Shown here piece by piece: positions 1 to 6,394 of a DNA stretch of 6,991 nucleotides. Under the pieces are notes generated by a model. That model saw nothing but the letters and a program-made list of their open reading frames with translations. It was not told where the DNA came from and made no database searches. Within the stretch, counting starts at the first letter, position 1, and each line of letters begins with the position of its first letter. Where the stretch lies: positions 1 to 6,991 of the forward strand of contig JBDSRX010000062.1 of NCBI GenBank assembly GCA_039929105.1, written 5' to 3'. The DNA comes from JBDSRX01 sp039929105 (lineage in GTDB: Bacteria > Patescibacteriota > Dojkabacteria > J137). The position numbers and the translations under genes are program-made.

Positions 1-834
1 AAAGAAGCATTACAGAATATTGTTACATTTAGATTTTCAAATATTCTCTTTGAACCTGTTTGGAGTAATAAATTTATAGAAAAAATTGAGATTAGAACAT
101 TAGAAGACATGGGAGTTGAACAAAGAGGAGAATTTTACGATAAAGTTGGAACTTTAAGAGATGTAGGTCAAAACCATTTATTACAAATGCTTGCACTAAC
201 TACTATGGAAAACCCAGAAGGTAAAGATATTAGACAAAGCAGAGCAGAGTTATTAGAAAACCTAATTCGACTTTCAGATGAAGATATAAAAACTAAAACA
301 TATAGAGCTCAATACGAAGGATATAAGCGAATTACAGATGTTGATCCAAACTCTAAAACAGAAACTTATTTTAGATTGAGTTGTGGATTAAATTCTGAAA
401 GATGGTCTGGTGTAGAGATTGTTTTAGAAGCAGGAAAGAAACTAGCATCAGCTAGAAAAGAGATTATTGTCTTATTTAAACCAGTTGGAAATAATGTAAG
501 GAATAGAATTATATTTAGTATAGAACCAACAGAAGAGATTAAAATTACATTCTCATCTAACGAATCCGGAAATAAAGACAGTAAATCTGAAAAAACATTG
601 GACTTTAACTTTAGGGCATCTGCAGAAAAAAGACAGTATGTAGAGGAATATGCACAACTATTTTTAGATGCAATAAATGGAGAAATGATGTCTTTTGTTA
701 GTTCGAAAGAGGTTGATGCAATGTGGAAGTTTATAGATTCTATTAAAGATGGTTGGAATAAAGATTTGGTTCCTTTAAATACATACAAACCTGGAGAAGA
801 GGTTGTGGTTGCAGGTGTTAGTTATAATTTGTAG
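1..834 (+). CDS. zwf: Glucose-6-phosphate 1-dehydrogenase, 3' part (5' end outside window)
   Basis: The frame is open from base 1, so the gene starts before the window; 277 codons are visible, ending in TAG. The enzyme oxidises glucose 6-phosphate to 6-phosphogluconolactone with reduction of NAD(P)+, the entry step of the oxidative pentose phosphate pathway, in the cytosol. The first visible codons encode KEALQNI, which matches the end of the family's substrate-binding RIDHYLGKE signature, so the Rossmann domain and most of that signature lie upstream. The segment FYDKVGTLRDVGQNHLLQ (visible residues 45-62) contains the expected catalytic histidine in QNH (visible residue 59). Downstream, a TETYFRL segment and a RW-GVE-ILEAGK-like region match the family's C-terminal beta-sheet domain, as does YAQLFLDAINGE near the end. 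The family is about 490 residues long, so a little over half is seen. It is followed after a repeat-filled gap by gnd on the same strand, the pathway's third enzyme. Confidence 0.96.
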   Translation, partial: KEALQNIVTFRFSNILFEPVWSNKFIEKIEIRTLEDMGVEQRGEFYDKVGTLRDVGQNHLLQMLALTTMENPEGKDIRQSRAELLENLIRLSDEDIKTKTYRAQYEGYKRITDVDPNSKTETYFRLSCGLNSERWSGVEIVLEAGKKLASARKEIIVLFKPVGNNVRNRIIFSIEPTEEIKITFSSNESGNKDSKSEKTLDFNFRASAEKRQYVEEYAQLFLDAINGEMMSFVSSKEVDAMWKFIDSIKDGWNKDLVPLNTYKPGEEVVVAGVSYNL

Positions 835-850
835 CTGAAACTAGATAGGG

Positions 851-916
851 ACCGCCATAACAAAGGTGGCAGGGTTGGCGGTAACACCTCACCCTTCCTC
901 TCCTCAAGGAGAGGGA
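851..916. repeat. GC-rich palindromic repeat after zwf
   Basis: Two stem-loops lie side by side in the zwf-gnd gap. ACCGCC (851-856) pairs with GGCGGT (877-882). CCTCTCC (897-903) pairs with GGAGAGG (908-914) around TCAA, extendable by two weaker pairs. AGGTG (864-868) can alternatively pair with CACCT (885-889). Read on the minus strand, the second hairpin followed by GGGTGAGGTG resembles the first half of the two-hairpin elements at 1923-2019, so this may be a partial or diverged copy. No T-run follows, so a classical intrinsic terminator for zwf is not supported. Confidence 0.6.
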
Positions 917-930
917 TCTATGTAAACGTT

Positions 931-997
931 GTCATGGTGAGGCTCTCGAACCATGACCTTTAATCAACAATTCATCCTTCGAGAGCCTCAGGATGAC
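931..997. repeat. Inverted pair of REP-like hairpins before gnd
   Basis: The left copy has GTCATGG (931-937) pairing with CCATGAC (951-957). The right copy has TCATCC (972-977) pairing with GGATGA (991-996). Each encloses 13 bases, and the two loops are exact reverse complements: TGAGGCTCTCGAA (938-950) and TTCGAGAGCCTCA (978-990). The copies are thus the same element in opposite orientation, with the two innermost stem pairs changed from CC/GG to GG/CC. The whole region can instead fold as one long hairpin with arms 931-950 and 978-997, matching at 18 of 20 positions. It ends 11 bases before the gnd start codon. Confidence 0.85.
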
Positions 998-1008
998 ACA
1001 AAAAAATT

Positions 1009-1917
1009 ATGAAAAAACAAATCGGAATAATCGGACTAGGAAAGATGGGTGGAGGATTAGCATTAAATTTAAAAGACAATGGATGGGATGTAGTAGCTTT
1101 TAATAGAACTACAAAAACTACAGATGAATATGCAACACAAGGCGTTACGCCATCTTATTCCTTAAAAGAAATGGTTTCAAAATTAGAAAAGCCTAGAGTA
1201 GTATGGACAATGTTAAGTGCAGGAGCACCTACACAAGATACGTTATTTCAAAATGACGAACAATTAAGAGATCTTTTAGAAGAAGGAGATATTGTAATTG
1301 AAGGTAGCAATGCTCATTACATAATGGATCCAGAAAATGCAAAAGTTTTAAGTCTCAAAGGAATTAAATATCTAGATGCAGGAGTTTCAGGAGGACCAGA
1401 TGGTGCTAGAAATGGTGCATGTATTATGGTTGGTGGAGAAAAAGAAGTTTTTGATTATTGTGAAGAAATTTTTAAAGATTTATCAATTGAAAATGGATAT
1501 AAATTTTTTAAAGGATATGGAGCAGGTCATTTTGTAAAAATGGTTCATAACGGAATTGAATACGGAATGATGCAAGCAATTGCTGAAGGTTTCAATTTAA
1601 TGAAACAGTCTGAATATAAATTAAGCATGGTTGATGTTGCAGATATTTATTCTCATGGAAGTGTAATTGAATCAAGACTTATCTCTTGGGCAAAAGAAGG
1701 ATTTGAAAAATATGGAGAAGAATTAGAAGGAGTAAAAGGAGAAGTTGATGCAAATGGTGAAGGCTATTGGACAGCAGAAGCAGCAAAAGATAAGGGGATA
1801 CCTGCTCCAATAATTCAAGGTTCTGTAGATTTTAGAGATCAATCTCGTGGAAATCCTAGTTATACTGGGAAACTATTATCTATGATGAGAAATATGTTTG
1901 GAAAGCATAAAATATAA
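1009..1917 (+). CDS. gnd: 6-phosphogluconate dehydrogenase, decarboxylating, short form
   Basis: This 302-residue cytosolic enzyme oxidatively decarboxylates 6-phosphogluconate to ribulose 5-phosphate, pairing with zwf upstream. The N-terminal Rossmann motif GLGKMGGGLALNL spans residues 9-21. Strand two ends in FNRT (31-34); the Asn-Arg-Thr trio is the NADP-binding signature of characterised 6PGDHs, so I infer NADP+ preference. Further family motifs are MLSAGAP (68-74), EGSNAHY (98-104), DAGVSGGPDGARNG (123-136) and GHFVKMVHNGIEYG (173-186), which holds the expected catalytic Lys177 and Asn181. The C-terminal part has GEGYWTAEAA (250-259) and RDQSR (276-280). The length fits the roughly 300-residue short class rather than the roughly 470-residue dimeric class. 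The ATG at 1009 is preceded by an A-run and no SD sequence, and the Rossmann motif begins at once, which fixes the start. A 174-base gap of palindromes separates it from zwf, and no lactonase gene lies between. Confidence 0.95.
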   Translation: MKKQIGIIGLGKMGGGLALNLKDNGWDVVAFNRTTKTTDEYATQGVTPSYSLKEMVSKLEKPRVVWTMLSAGAPTQDTLFQNDEQLRDLLEEGDIVIEGSNAHYIMDPENAKVLSLKGIKYLDAGVSGGPDGARNGACIMVGGEKEVFDYCEEIFKDLSIENGYKFFKGYGAGHFVKMVHNGIEYGMMQAIAEGFNLMKQSEYKLSMVDVADIYSHGSVIESRLISWAKEGFEKYGEELEGVKGEVDANGEGYWTAEAAKDKGIPAPIIQGSVDFRDQSRGNPSYTGKLLSMMRNMFGKHKI

Positions 1918-1922
1918 ACAGT

Positions 1923-2019
1923 CCCCTCTCATGAGAGGGGTGTCACGAAGTGACGGGGTGTGTAATTCATTAATACGTTATCACCTACCGATCCTTCGGA
2001 TCACCCTCCTCAAGGAGGG
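1923..2019. repeat. Inverted pair of two-hairpin palindromic elements
   Basis: The left copy has a perfect 18-base palindrome (1923-1940, CCCCTCTCA/TGAGAGGGG), then TG, then GTCAC-GAA-GTGAC (1942-1954), then CGGGGTG. The right copy reads the same way on the minus strand: CCCTCC-TTGA-GGAGGG (2019-2004), then TG, then GATCC-GAA-GGATC (2002-1990), then CGGTAGGTG. Hairpin order, the C-GAA-G loop, the TG spacer and the GTG end are shared, while the stem letters differ with pairing kept. About 28 AT-rich bases separate the copies. It fills the gnd-DUF2461 gap almost completely. No T-run follows either hairpin, so a terminator role is unproven. Confidence 0.82.
2014..2019 (+). promoter_or_regulatory. 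SD-like GGAGGG, inside a repeat hairpin
   Basis: GGAGGG lies 11 bases before the ATG at 2031 and is the only strong Shine-Dalgarno-like sequence in front of any start in this window. It is also the 3' arm of the CCCTCC-TCAA-GGAGGG hairpin, so in the mRNA it could be hidden by pairing. The match may be a by-product of the repeat, since the other genes here lack such a site; the spacing is slightly long. Confidence 0.3.
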
Positions 2020-2030
2020 ACGTACAAAGT

Positions 2031-2690
2031 ATGAACTACGATAAACTAATAAAATTCCTTTCGGAATTATCAAAAAATAATAATAAAGAATGGTTTGATG
2101 CTAATCGTCCAGAATACGATGGTTTGCGTTTTGATTTCGAAAATATGGTTCGAGATATAATCCTCGGAATTGGAGAATTCGATTCTAAAATTAAGCTTAT
2201 AGATCCAAAAAAGGCCATGTTTAGAATCAATAGAGATATTAGATTTTCTAAAGATAAAACTCCTTATAAAACTAATTTTAGTGCAGGAATTACAAATTTC
2301 AAAAAAAGCTCTGGTCTTCCAGAATACTATTTTCATATAGATAAAGATGGAAACATGGCAGTAGGAGGAGGAATGTGGAATCCAGATATAGATCAGTTAA
2401 AAGCTATTCGAGACCATATTGTGCAGCAGCCAGAATCTTTAGAAGATATAGTTTACGACAAAGATTTTGCAGAATATTTTGGGGATTTAGATGGAGATTC
2501 TTTAGTTAGAGTACCGAGAGGGTACGACGAAACAAATCCATTAATTAAATATATAAAGTTAAAAAGATTTACTGTATTTAAAGAATTTAATATTTCAAAC
2601 AGAAAGGTAAAAGATCCGCTTAAAAAAGCATTAGAAGTTTACAAAGAAATGTATATCTTTATAGATTGGTTAAGAGAAGCTGTAGCTTAA
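2031..2690 (+). CDS. DUF2461 family protein (TIGR02453-like)
   Basis: The 219-residue product matches the DUF2461 family by its diagnostic central block. FRINRDIRFSKDKTPYKTNF (residues 64-83) is nearly invariant in the family. It is preceded by the N-terminal LSELSKNNNKEWFDANRPEY (10-29) and followed by YYFHID (99-104) and VGGGMWNPD (111-119). Length is typical (about 220). No signal peptide or membrane segment is seen, so it is probably cytosolic. The family has no established biochemical function, and I do not assign one. The ATG at 2031 is chosen because the family's N-terminal helix begins right after it. It follows gnd by 113 bases filled with inverted palindromic repeats, so co-transcription with gnd is possible but uncertain. 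Downstream it faces a minus-strand gene tail to tail. Confidence 0.9.
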   Translation: MNYDKLIKFLSELSKNNNKEWFDANRPEYDGLRFDFENMVRDIILGIGEFDSKIKLIDPKKAMFRINRDIRFSKDKTPYKTNFSAGITNFKKSSGLPEYYFHIDKDGNMAVGGGMWNPDIDQLKAIRDHIVQQPESLEDIVYDKDFAEYFGDLDGDSLVRVPRGYDETNPLIKYIKLKRFTVFKEFNISNRKVKDPLKKALEVYKEMYIFIDWLREAVA

Positions 2691-2715
2691 ATTTATCGGG
2701 GAATTAATAATCCTA

Positions 2716-2734
2716 ATGTTAGATAGGTTAACAT
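2716..2734. terminator. Possible weak hairpin between convergent genes
   Basis: ATGTTA (2716-2721) pairs with TAACAT (2729-2734) around a 7-base loop, in the 60-base gap between the DUF2461 stop and the stop of the minus-strand gene. The stem is AT-rich, and only short T or A runs lie nearby (TTTAAAA at 2738-2744). Position suits a terminator serving either strand, but the structure is weak. Confidence 0.2.
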
Positions 2735-2750
2735 AACTTTAAAATAAGCT

Positions 2751-3089
2751 TTATGCTTCTACTAAACTTAAATCTTGTTGAAATAAATGAGCTAATCTAA
2801 ATGCATCCATATCACTAAAGAAGGATCTCAGTTCTCCAATATCTCTAATATTAGCGTAATGAAGAACATCACCTCCAGACTTATCTGAACTAAATGTATA
2901 TCTTCCTTGTAATAATAAATCTCCATTTGAAGATTTGATCATAAAGGTATAGATACCATTTTCTGGTGCAGATAGAATCATTTGCCCAGCTAGTAGATTA
3001 ATTTCATGAGACTTGAGCATTTCTTTAGGATCGTGAATCACATTTTCTAGAACATCCATTCCTCCCCACGAACCTGTAGCATTTGCCAT
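2751..3089 (-). CDS. Small hypothetical protein, 112 residues
   Basis: I do not recognise this protein. It starts at the ATG at 3089 (MANATGSWGG); a TTG two codons upstream could also open the frame but is less likely. No signal peptide, membrane segment or cysteine is present. The centre, GIYTFMIKSSNGDLLLQGRYTFSSDKSGG, looks like alternating beta strands with an SNG turn, vaguely like the YegP/DUF1508 fold, but too weakly to name it. The C-terminal third is predicted helical by eye (IGELRSFFSDMDAFRLAHLFQQDL). It lies tail to tail with the DUF2461 gene and head to head with the acyltransferase gene, so it is its own transcription unit. The frame's unbroken length, ordinary codon use and a TATAAT just upstream favour a real gene. 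Confidence 0.72.
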   Translation of the reverse strand: MANATGSWGGMDVLENVIHDPKEMLKSHEINLLAGQMILSAPENGIYTFMIKSSNGDLLLQGRYTFSSDKSGGDVLHYANIRDIGELRSFFSDMDAFRLAHLFQQDLSLVEA

Positions 3090-3107
3090 AAGCAAAAGTT
3101 AAGAAGT

Positions 3108-3113
3108 ATTATA
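3108..3113 (-). promoter_or_regulatory. Possible -10 box for the 112-residue gene
   Basis: On the minus strand TATAAT ends 18 bases before the ATG at 3089, which would give a very short leader. No good -35 hexamer is seen at the usual spacing (AATAAA at 17 bases). In AT-rich DNA a perfect -10 can occur by chance. Confidence 0.33.
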
Positions 3114-3159
3114 TATTTTATCATGGAAATTTTATTTCAAAAATAGATGTTAAATAAAA

Positions 3160-3188
3160 TTGCAAACTTTCATTTCTTCCACTATTCT
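3160..3188 (+). promoter_or_regulatory. Candidate promoter of the acyltransferase cluster
   Basis: TTGCAA (3160-3165) and TATTCT (3183-3188) are separated by 17 bases, each matching 4 of 6 positions of the sigma-70 -35 and -10 consensus. The ATG at 3212 would have a leader of about 17 bases. It is in the divergent gap where a promoter for this three-gene cluster must lie if the cluster is one unit. No SD sequence follows; the start is preceded by AATAAAA. Confidence 0.35.
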
Positions 3189-3211
3189 GTAATCAGATTT
3201 TCCTAATAAAA

Positions 3212-4630
3212 ATGACGTTTACAACATTAAGTTTTGCACTTTTCTTTGTTGCTATCTTTATTCCTGCTATTTTTCTAAAGAGCAGAGTAAGGATCTATAA
3301 GGTTTATCTTCTTTTAGTTAGTGCTGCTTTTTACTTTCTTATTAAGCCAGAATTCTTAGCTATTCTTGCCATTAGCATTCTTGTTAATTACTTCTTCAAT
3401 TATTTACTCTCTAAACATCTCAATGGGAATAAAACCATATTTGTATTTGCGATAATAGCAAATCTTATATTCTTAGGTGTCTTTAAATACTATAACTTTT
3501 TTATAGATGCATTCTTAAATATTACAAAATCTTTAAATATACCTTCAACTTTGGGTGTAATTCAAATATTAGCTCCAGCTGGGATCTCTTTTTTCACTTT
3601 TAAATCCATCAGTCATTTATTTGATGTTAATAGAGGAGAACTAAAAAAGTTTAGTTTAATAGATTTTGCAAACTTTGTTTCTTTCTTTCCACAAATAGCA
3701 TCAGGACCTCTCGTTAGAGCAGCAGTATTTTATGAAGATTTAAACTCCAGCAGAAAATACAAATATAATTTAGGAGAAGTTACAGGTTTATTTATTGGAG
3801 GGTTATTTAAAAAATACGTAATTTCTAGTTTTCTATTTATTGTTTTAGATGGACCTTTTACGTCTCCTGCAAATTACAATTCATTAGAATTGTTTATAGC
3901 TATGCTTGGATATGCATGTTTAATCTTTGTAGATTTTAGTGGATATTCTGACATGGCAAATTCCGTATCAATGCTTTTAGGGTTTAAACCAGTAATTAAC
4001 TTCAACTTACCTTATTCATCTGAATCCCTCAAAGAATTCTGGAGAAAATGGCATATTTCTTTATCTGAATGGTTAAAAGATTATTTATACATTCCTCTAG
4101 GAGGGAATAGAAAAGGTGAGATTCGTAAATACATCAACTTATTTTTAACAATGTTAATTGGAGGATTTTGGCACGGAGCAGGAATAAATTTCATAATATG
4201 GGGAGGAATTCACGGAATAGGATTAGCATGGAGCCACTTTATTACATGGTTATTCGATTTTAAAGAAAATAAGCTAATCAAATATACTGGTGTAATTACT
4301 ACATTCATTTTTGTAGCAATTGCATGGATATTTTTTAATACAAAATCAGTTGATATCGCTTTGCAGTTTATTGGGCAAATGTTTAGTTTTACAGATATGA
4401 ATGCAACGGGTAAGATTGTTTCTCAAAGTAATCTAATTGATCCAGTTGTAATTTTAGTTATAGTTGGAGTATTACTTTGGAATTTCTTTGGAGATAAAAT
4501 CAGTAAGTTTGGAGTTTGGTTATTGTCTAGAAATATTGTAATTACATTTATACTTACAGCAATCGCAATTGGATTAATATTAAAGTTCGGACCAACAACT
4601 GTTCCACCATTTATTTATATGAGTTTCTAA
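3212..4630 (+). CDS. MBOAT family O-acyltransferase, AlgI/PatA-like
   Basis: This 472-residue polytopic membrane protein matches the bacterial AlgI-type branch of the membrane-bound O-acyltransferases, which move an acyl group (usually acetyl) from the cytoplasmic side toward an exported glycan. Visible motifs are GISFFTF (124-130), FPQIASGPLVR (159-169), DFSGYSDMA (241-249), the long signature starting FWRKWHISLSEWLKDYLYIP (276-295) and ending GGNRKG (297-302), and GGFWHGAG (317-324). His321 corresponds to the invariant MBOAT histidine and His281 to the second conserved one. Many hydrophobic segments run from residue 4 to about 458. The C-terminus FIYMSF resembles the family's usual FIYFQF ending. 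Length is normal for the family (about 460-520). MTFTTLSFALFF is a typical N-terminus, supporting the start. Its stop overlaps the next start by one base (TAATG), so translation of the two is likely coupled. The acceptor glycan cannot be read from the sequence. Confidence 0.93.
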   Translation: MTFTTLSFALFFVAIFIPAIFLKSRVRIYKVYLLLVSAAFYFLIKPEFLAILAISILVNYFFNYLLSKHLNGNKTIFVFAIIANLIFLGVFKYYNFFIDAFLNITKSLNIPSTLGVIQILAPAGISFFTFKSISHLFDVNRGELKKFSLIDFANFVSFFPQIASGPLVRAAVFYEDLNSSRKYKYNLGEVTGLFIGGLFKKYVISSFLFIVLDGPFTSPANYNSLELFIAMLGYACLIFVDFSGYSDMANSVSMLLGFKPVINFNLPYSSESLKEFWRKWHISLSEWLKDYLYIPLGGNRKGEIRKYINLFLTMLIGGFWHGAGINFIIWGGIHGIGLAWSHFITWLFDFKENKLIKYTGVITTFIFVAIAWIFFNTKSVDIALQFIGQMFSFTDMNATGKIVSQSNLIDPVVILVIVGVLLWNFFGDKISKFGVWLLSRNIVITFILTAIAIGLILKFGPTTVPPFIYMSF

Positions 4631-5559
4631 TGGTACATAAAGAATTAAACATAAAAGAAAATAAAGGACATTCAGTATTAAATGATATTTGTATTGTTGT
4701 ATTTACAGCTGTAATAATTGCCTTCTTTTTTATAATCGATCCATCTGGAGTGCAAGCAATAATTGAAAGAGATAATATCTTTATAAAACATTCAAGTCTA
4801 AATGCACCTCCTGTTCAAAATAGTAATTCTAGTAAAAAATCAGTGACTGAATTATTAGCAACAAAACCTGAATTTGAACTAAAACCATTAAAACCACAAA
4901 AACCTAATCCAGTTCCAGAAGGTTCTTCTTATTTAATATTTGGAGATTCTATGATGCAGCAAGGTATTGGTTCTAGTTTAGAAAATGGATTGTTAGCTGG
5001 AAAAGTTTCTGGCGTAACAAGAGAAGCTATTCAATCAACAGGTTTACTACATCCAGATAGATTAGATTGGTTTAAAGAAGCTGCAAGTCTTGCCGATCAA
5101 ACTCATCCAGCTGTTGCAATTGTGATGCTTGGTTTAAACGATTTAGATAATATTTACGATGCAGCAACTGGAAGGTCATACCTATATGGAAACGATGATT
5201 GGAAGCTTGCTTATGCACAAAAAGTAGATCAAATGCTTAATTTACTAATAAACGAAAAAGGTATAAAAAAAGTATTTTGGATAGGATTACCAATTGCTAG
5301 AGAAGATAATTGGAACTATGGAATAAATATAGAAAATGAGGTATTCAAATCAGTTGCAAGCAGGTATATTAATGCAGTCTATATTGATACTACAGCAAGA
5401 TTTGCAGTAAATGGTGGGTATTCCGAAACAGTCACAGACGATGCAGGTAATACCCAATTTGCAAGGCAATTTGACGGTATCCATATGAATTTATTTGGAG
5501 GGCAAGTAATGGCAGATTACATTTTAAATATAATGAGAAATAACGACGTACATTTTTAA
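4630..5559 (+). CDS. DUF459-type SGNH-hydrolase-like protein, membrane-anchored
   Basis: The 309-residue product has a cytoplasmic N-terminus, one membrane segment (about 18-36), a low-complexity and proline-rich linker (about 56-97, PLKPQKPNPVPEG) and an exported SGNH domain (100-303). GDSMM (105-109) supplies the nucleophile Ser107, MLGLND (166-171) is the block with Asn170, and FDGIHM (281-286) supplies Asp282 and His285. Other matches to DUF459 are STGLLHPDRLDW (136-147), VFWIGLP (215-221) and YIDTTARF (251-258). In known O-acetylation systems such as AlgI/AlgJ/AlgX and PatA/PatB, an MBOAT passes acetyl to an SGNH partner that modifies the glycan outside the membrane; the same division of work is inferred here. 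All catalytic residues are present. The ATG overlaps the MBOAT stop, without an SD sequence. An esterase role is the alternative. Confidence 0.88.
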   Translation: MVHKELNIKENKGHSVLNDICIVVFTAVIIAFFFIIDPSGVQAIIERDNIFIKHSSLNAPPVQNSNSSKKSVTELLATKPEFELKPLKPQKPNPVPEGSSYLIFGDSMMQQGIGSSLENGLLAGKVSGVTREAIQSTGLLHPDRLDWFKEAASLADQTHPAVAIVMLGLNDLDNIYDAATGRSYLYGNDDWKLAYAQKVDQMLNLLINEKGIKKVFWIGLPIAREDNWNYGINIENEVFKSVASRYINAVYIDTTARFAVNGGYSETVTDDAGNTQFARQFDGIHMNLFGGQVMADYILNIMRNNDVHF

Positions 5560-5560
5560 A

Positions 5561-6394
5561 ATGAATAAGAGAACATTACAATTTATTATCGGAATAGTTT
5601 TTGTTTTAGCTTTACTAGGATTTATTTCTTATGCAGTTAACCAATTACAATTAAATAAAGATTCAAAGATAATTATCGATTCGAATAACATGGTAATAGA
5701 TTCTTTTTCTAAGCAATTTGAAGACTCTTCAAAAGTATTTAAAGGTATTGACTCTTTAAAGTTAGAAGAAGCAAAACAGAAAGAATTAAATACATTAGCA
5801 GATGGTTACGCTTCTCAGATTGAGAATTCAAAAAATCAATTAAAACCTGGAATTAACTCTCCAAGTAATAATAATTTTAAATTGGCAGCTTCAAAATTGG
5901 ATGGATACAAGGAAAGATCTAAAGAATTGAAAGATATTTTAGAAAATAAAGTCTGTATTAAAACAAATTTTGGAGAGTACTTAACAACGATCTCTTTAAT
6001 TTCAAGTATACAAGAAGAAGTCGCAAGATCGAGCTCATTTGAAAGTTCTAAAACAGCTTTAACTAATTTAAGATCAAGTTATCAAACATTAATTGCAAAA
6101 GCAAAGTTAGTTGAAGAATGCTTTAAATTAGAAAGTCTTAAAGATTTAAAACAAAATATATTAGATAGTGAAACTGCAGATTCAGAGAGTATTGCTGCTT
6201 ATCAAACAAATTATTTAGATCCACTAATGGCTCTATATGTTGGAGAAGATTATACTAAAATCGGAGCATTTATAGATGCTAATTCTGCAGTGACTGTGAA
6301 ATTAAAATTGCCTTCTTTGTTTGAAAACTCATTTGAGTTATCAATTGTAGATAAAATTCTAGAAGATCAGATTGATTCTGCTATTGGAATTTAA
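5561..6394 (+). CDS. Hypothetical single-pass protein, third gene of the acyltransferase cluster
   Basis: I do not recognise this 277-residue protein. Residues 7-28 form one hydrophobic segment after MNKR, so it is a signal anchor with the remainder outside. The outer part is rich in Lys, Glu, Ser, Asn and Leu and looks mostly helical, with coiled-coil-like stretches around 60-95, 105-130 and 160-205. A less polar end with a possible beta segment (AVTVKLKLPSLF, 243-254) follows. Exactly two cysteines occur in the outer part (132 and 187), each flanking a helix, and could form a disulfide. No catalytic motif is seen. It begins one base after the DUF459 stop with no SD sequence, so it is almost surely co-expressed with the acyltransferase pair. 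By position it could be a scaffold, glycan-binding or adaptor subunit, but this is inference. Its stop overlaps that of the minus-strand neighbour. Confidence 0.85.
   Translation: MNKRTLQFIIGIVFVLALLGFISYAVNQLQLNKDSKIIIDSNNMVIDSFSKQFEDSSKVFKGIDSLKLEEAKQKELNTLADGYASQIENSKNQLKPGINSPSNNNFKLAASKLDGYKERSKELKDILENKVCIKTNFGEYLTTISLISSIQEEVARSSSFESSKTALTNLRSSYQTLIAKAKLVEECFKLESLKDLKQNILDSETADSESIAAYQTNYLDPLMALYVGEDYTKIGAFIDANSAVTVKLKLPSLFENSFELSIVDKILEDQIDSAIGI

Noticed and set aside
366..788. Open minus-strand frame inside zwf
   Set aside because: It is fully inside a clear G6PDH coding region; the composition is that of an antisense shadow (Ser/Phe/Ile-rich) with no motif.
897..914. Intrinsic terminator of zwf
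   Set aside because: The stem is good, but the following bases (GATCTATGTAAACG) contain no T-run; it fits the repeat family better.
1923..1940. Intrinsic terminator of gnd
   Set aside because: The perfect palindrome is followed by TGTCACGAAG rather than a T-run, and the layout recurs in an inverted copy nearby.
851..2019. CRISPR array
   Set aside because: The repeats are paired palindromes of different sequence in gaps between genes, without regularly spaced identical units or cas genes.
2036..2336. Two open minus-strand frames inside the DUF2461 gene
   Set aside because: Both overlap the strongly conserved DUF2461 block on the plus strand and show no family features.
3090..3095. TTG start two codons before the ATG of the 112-residue gene
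   Set aside because: ATG at 3089 is the commoner start codon and there is no SD sequence favouring TTG.
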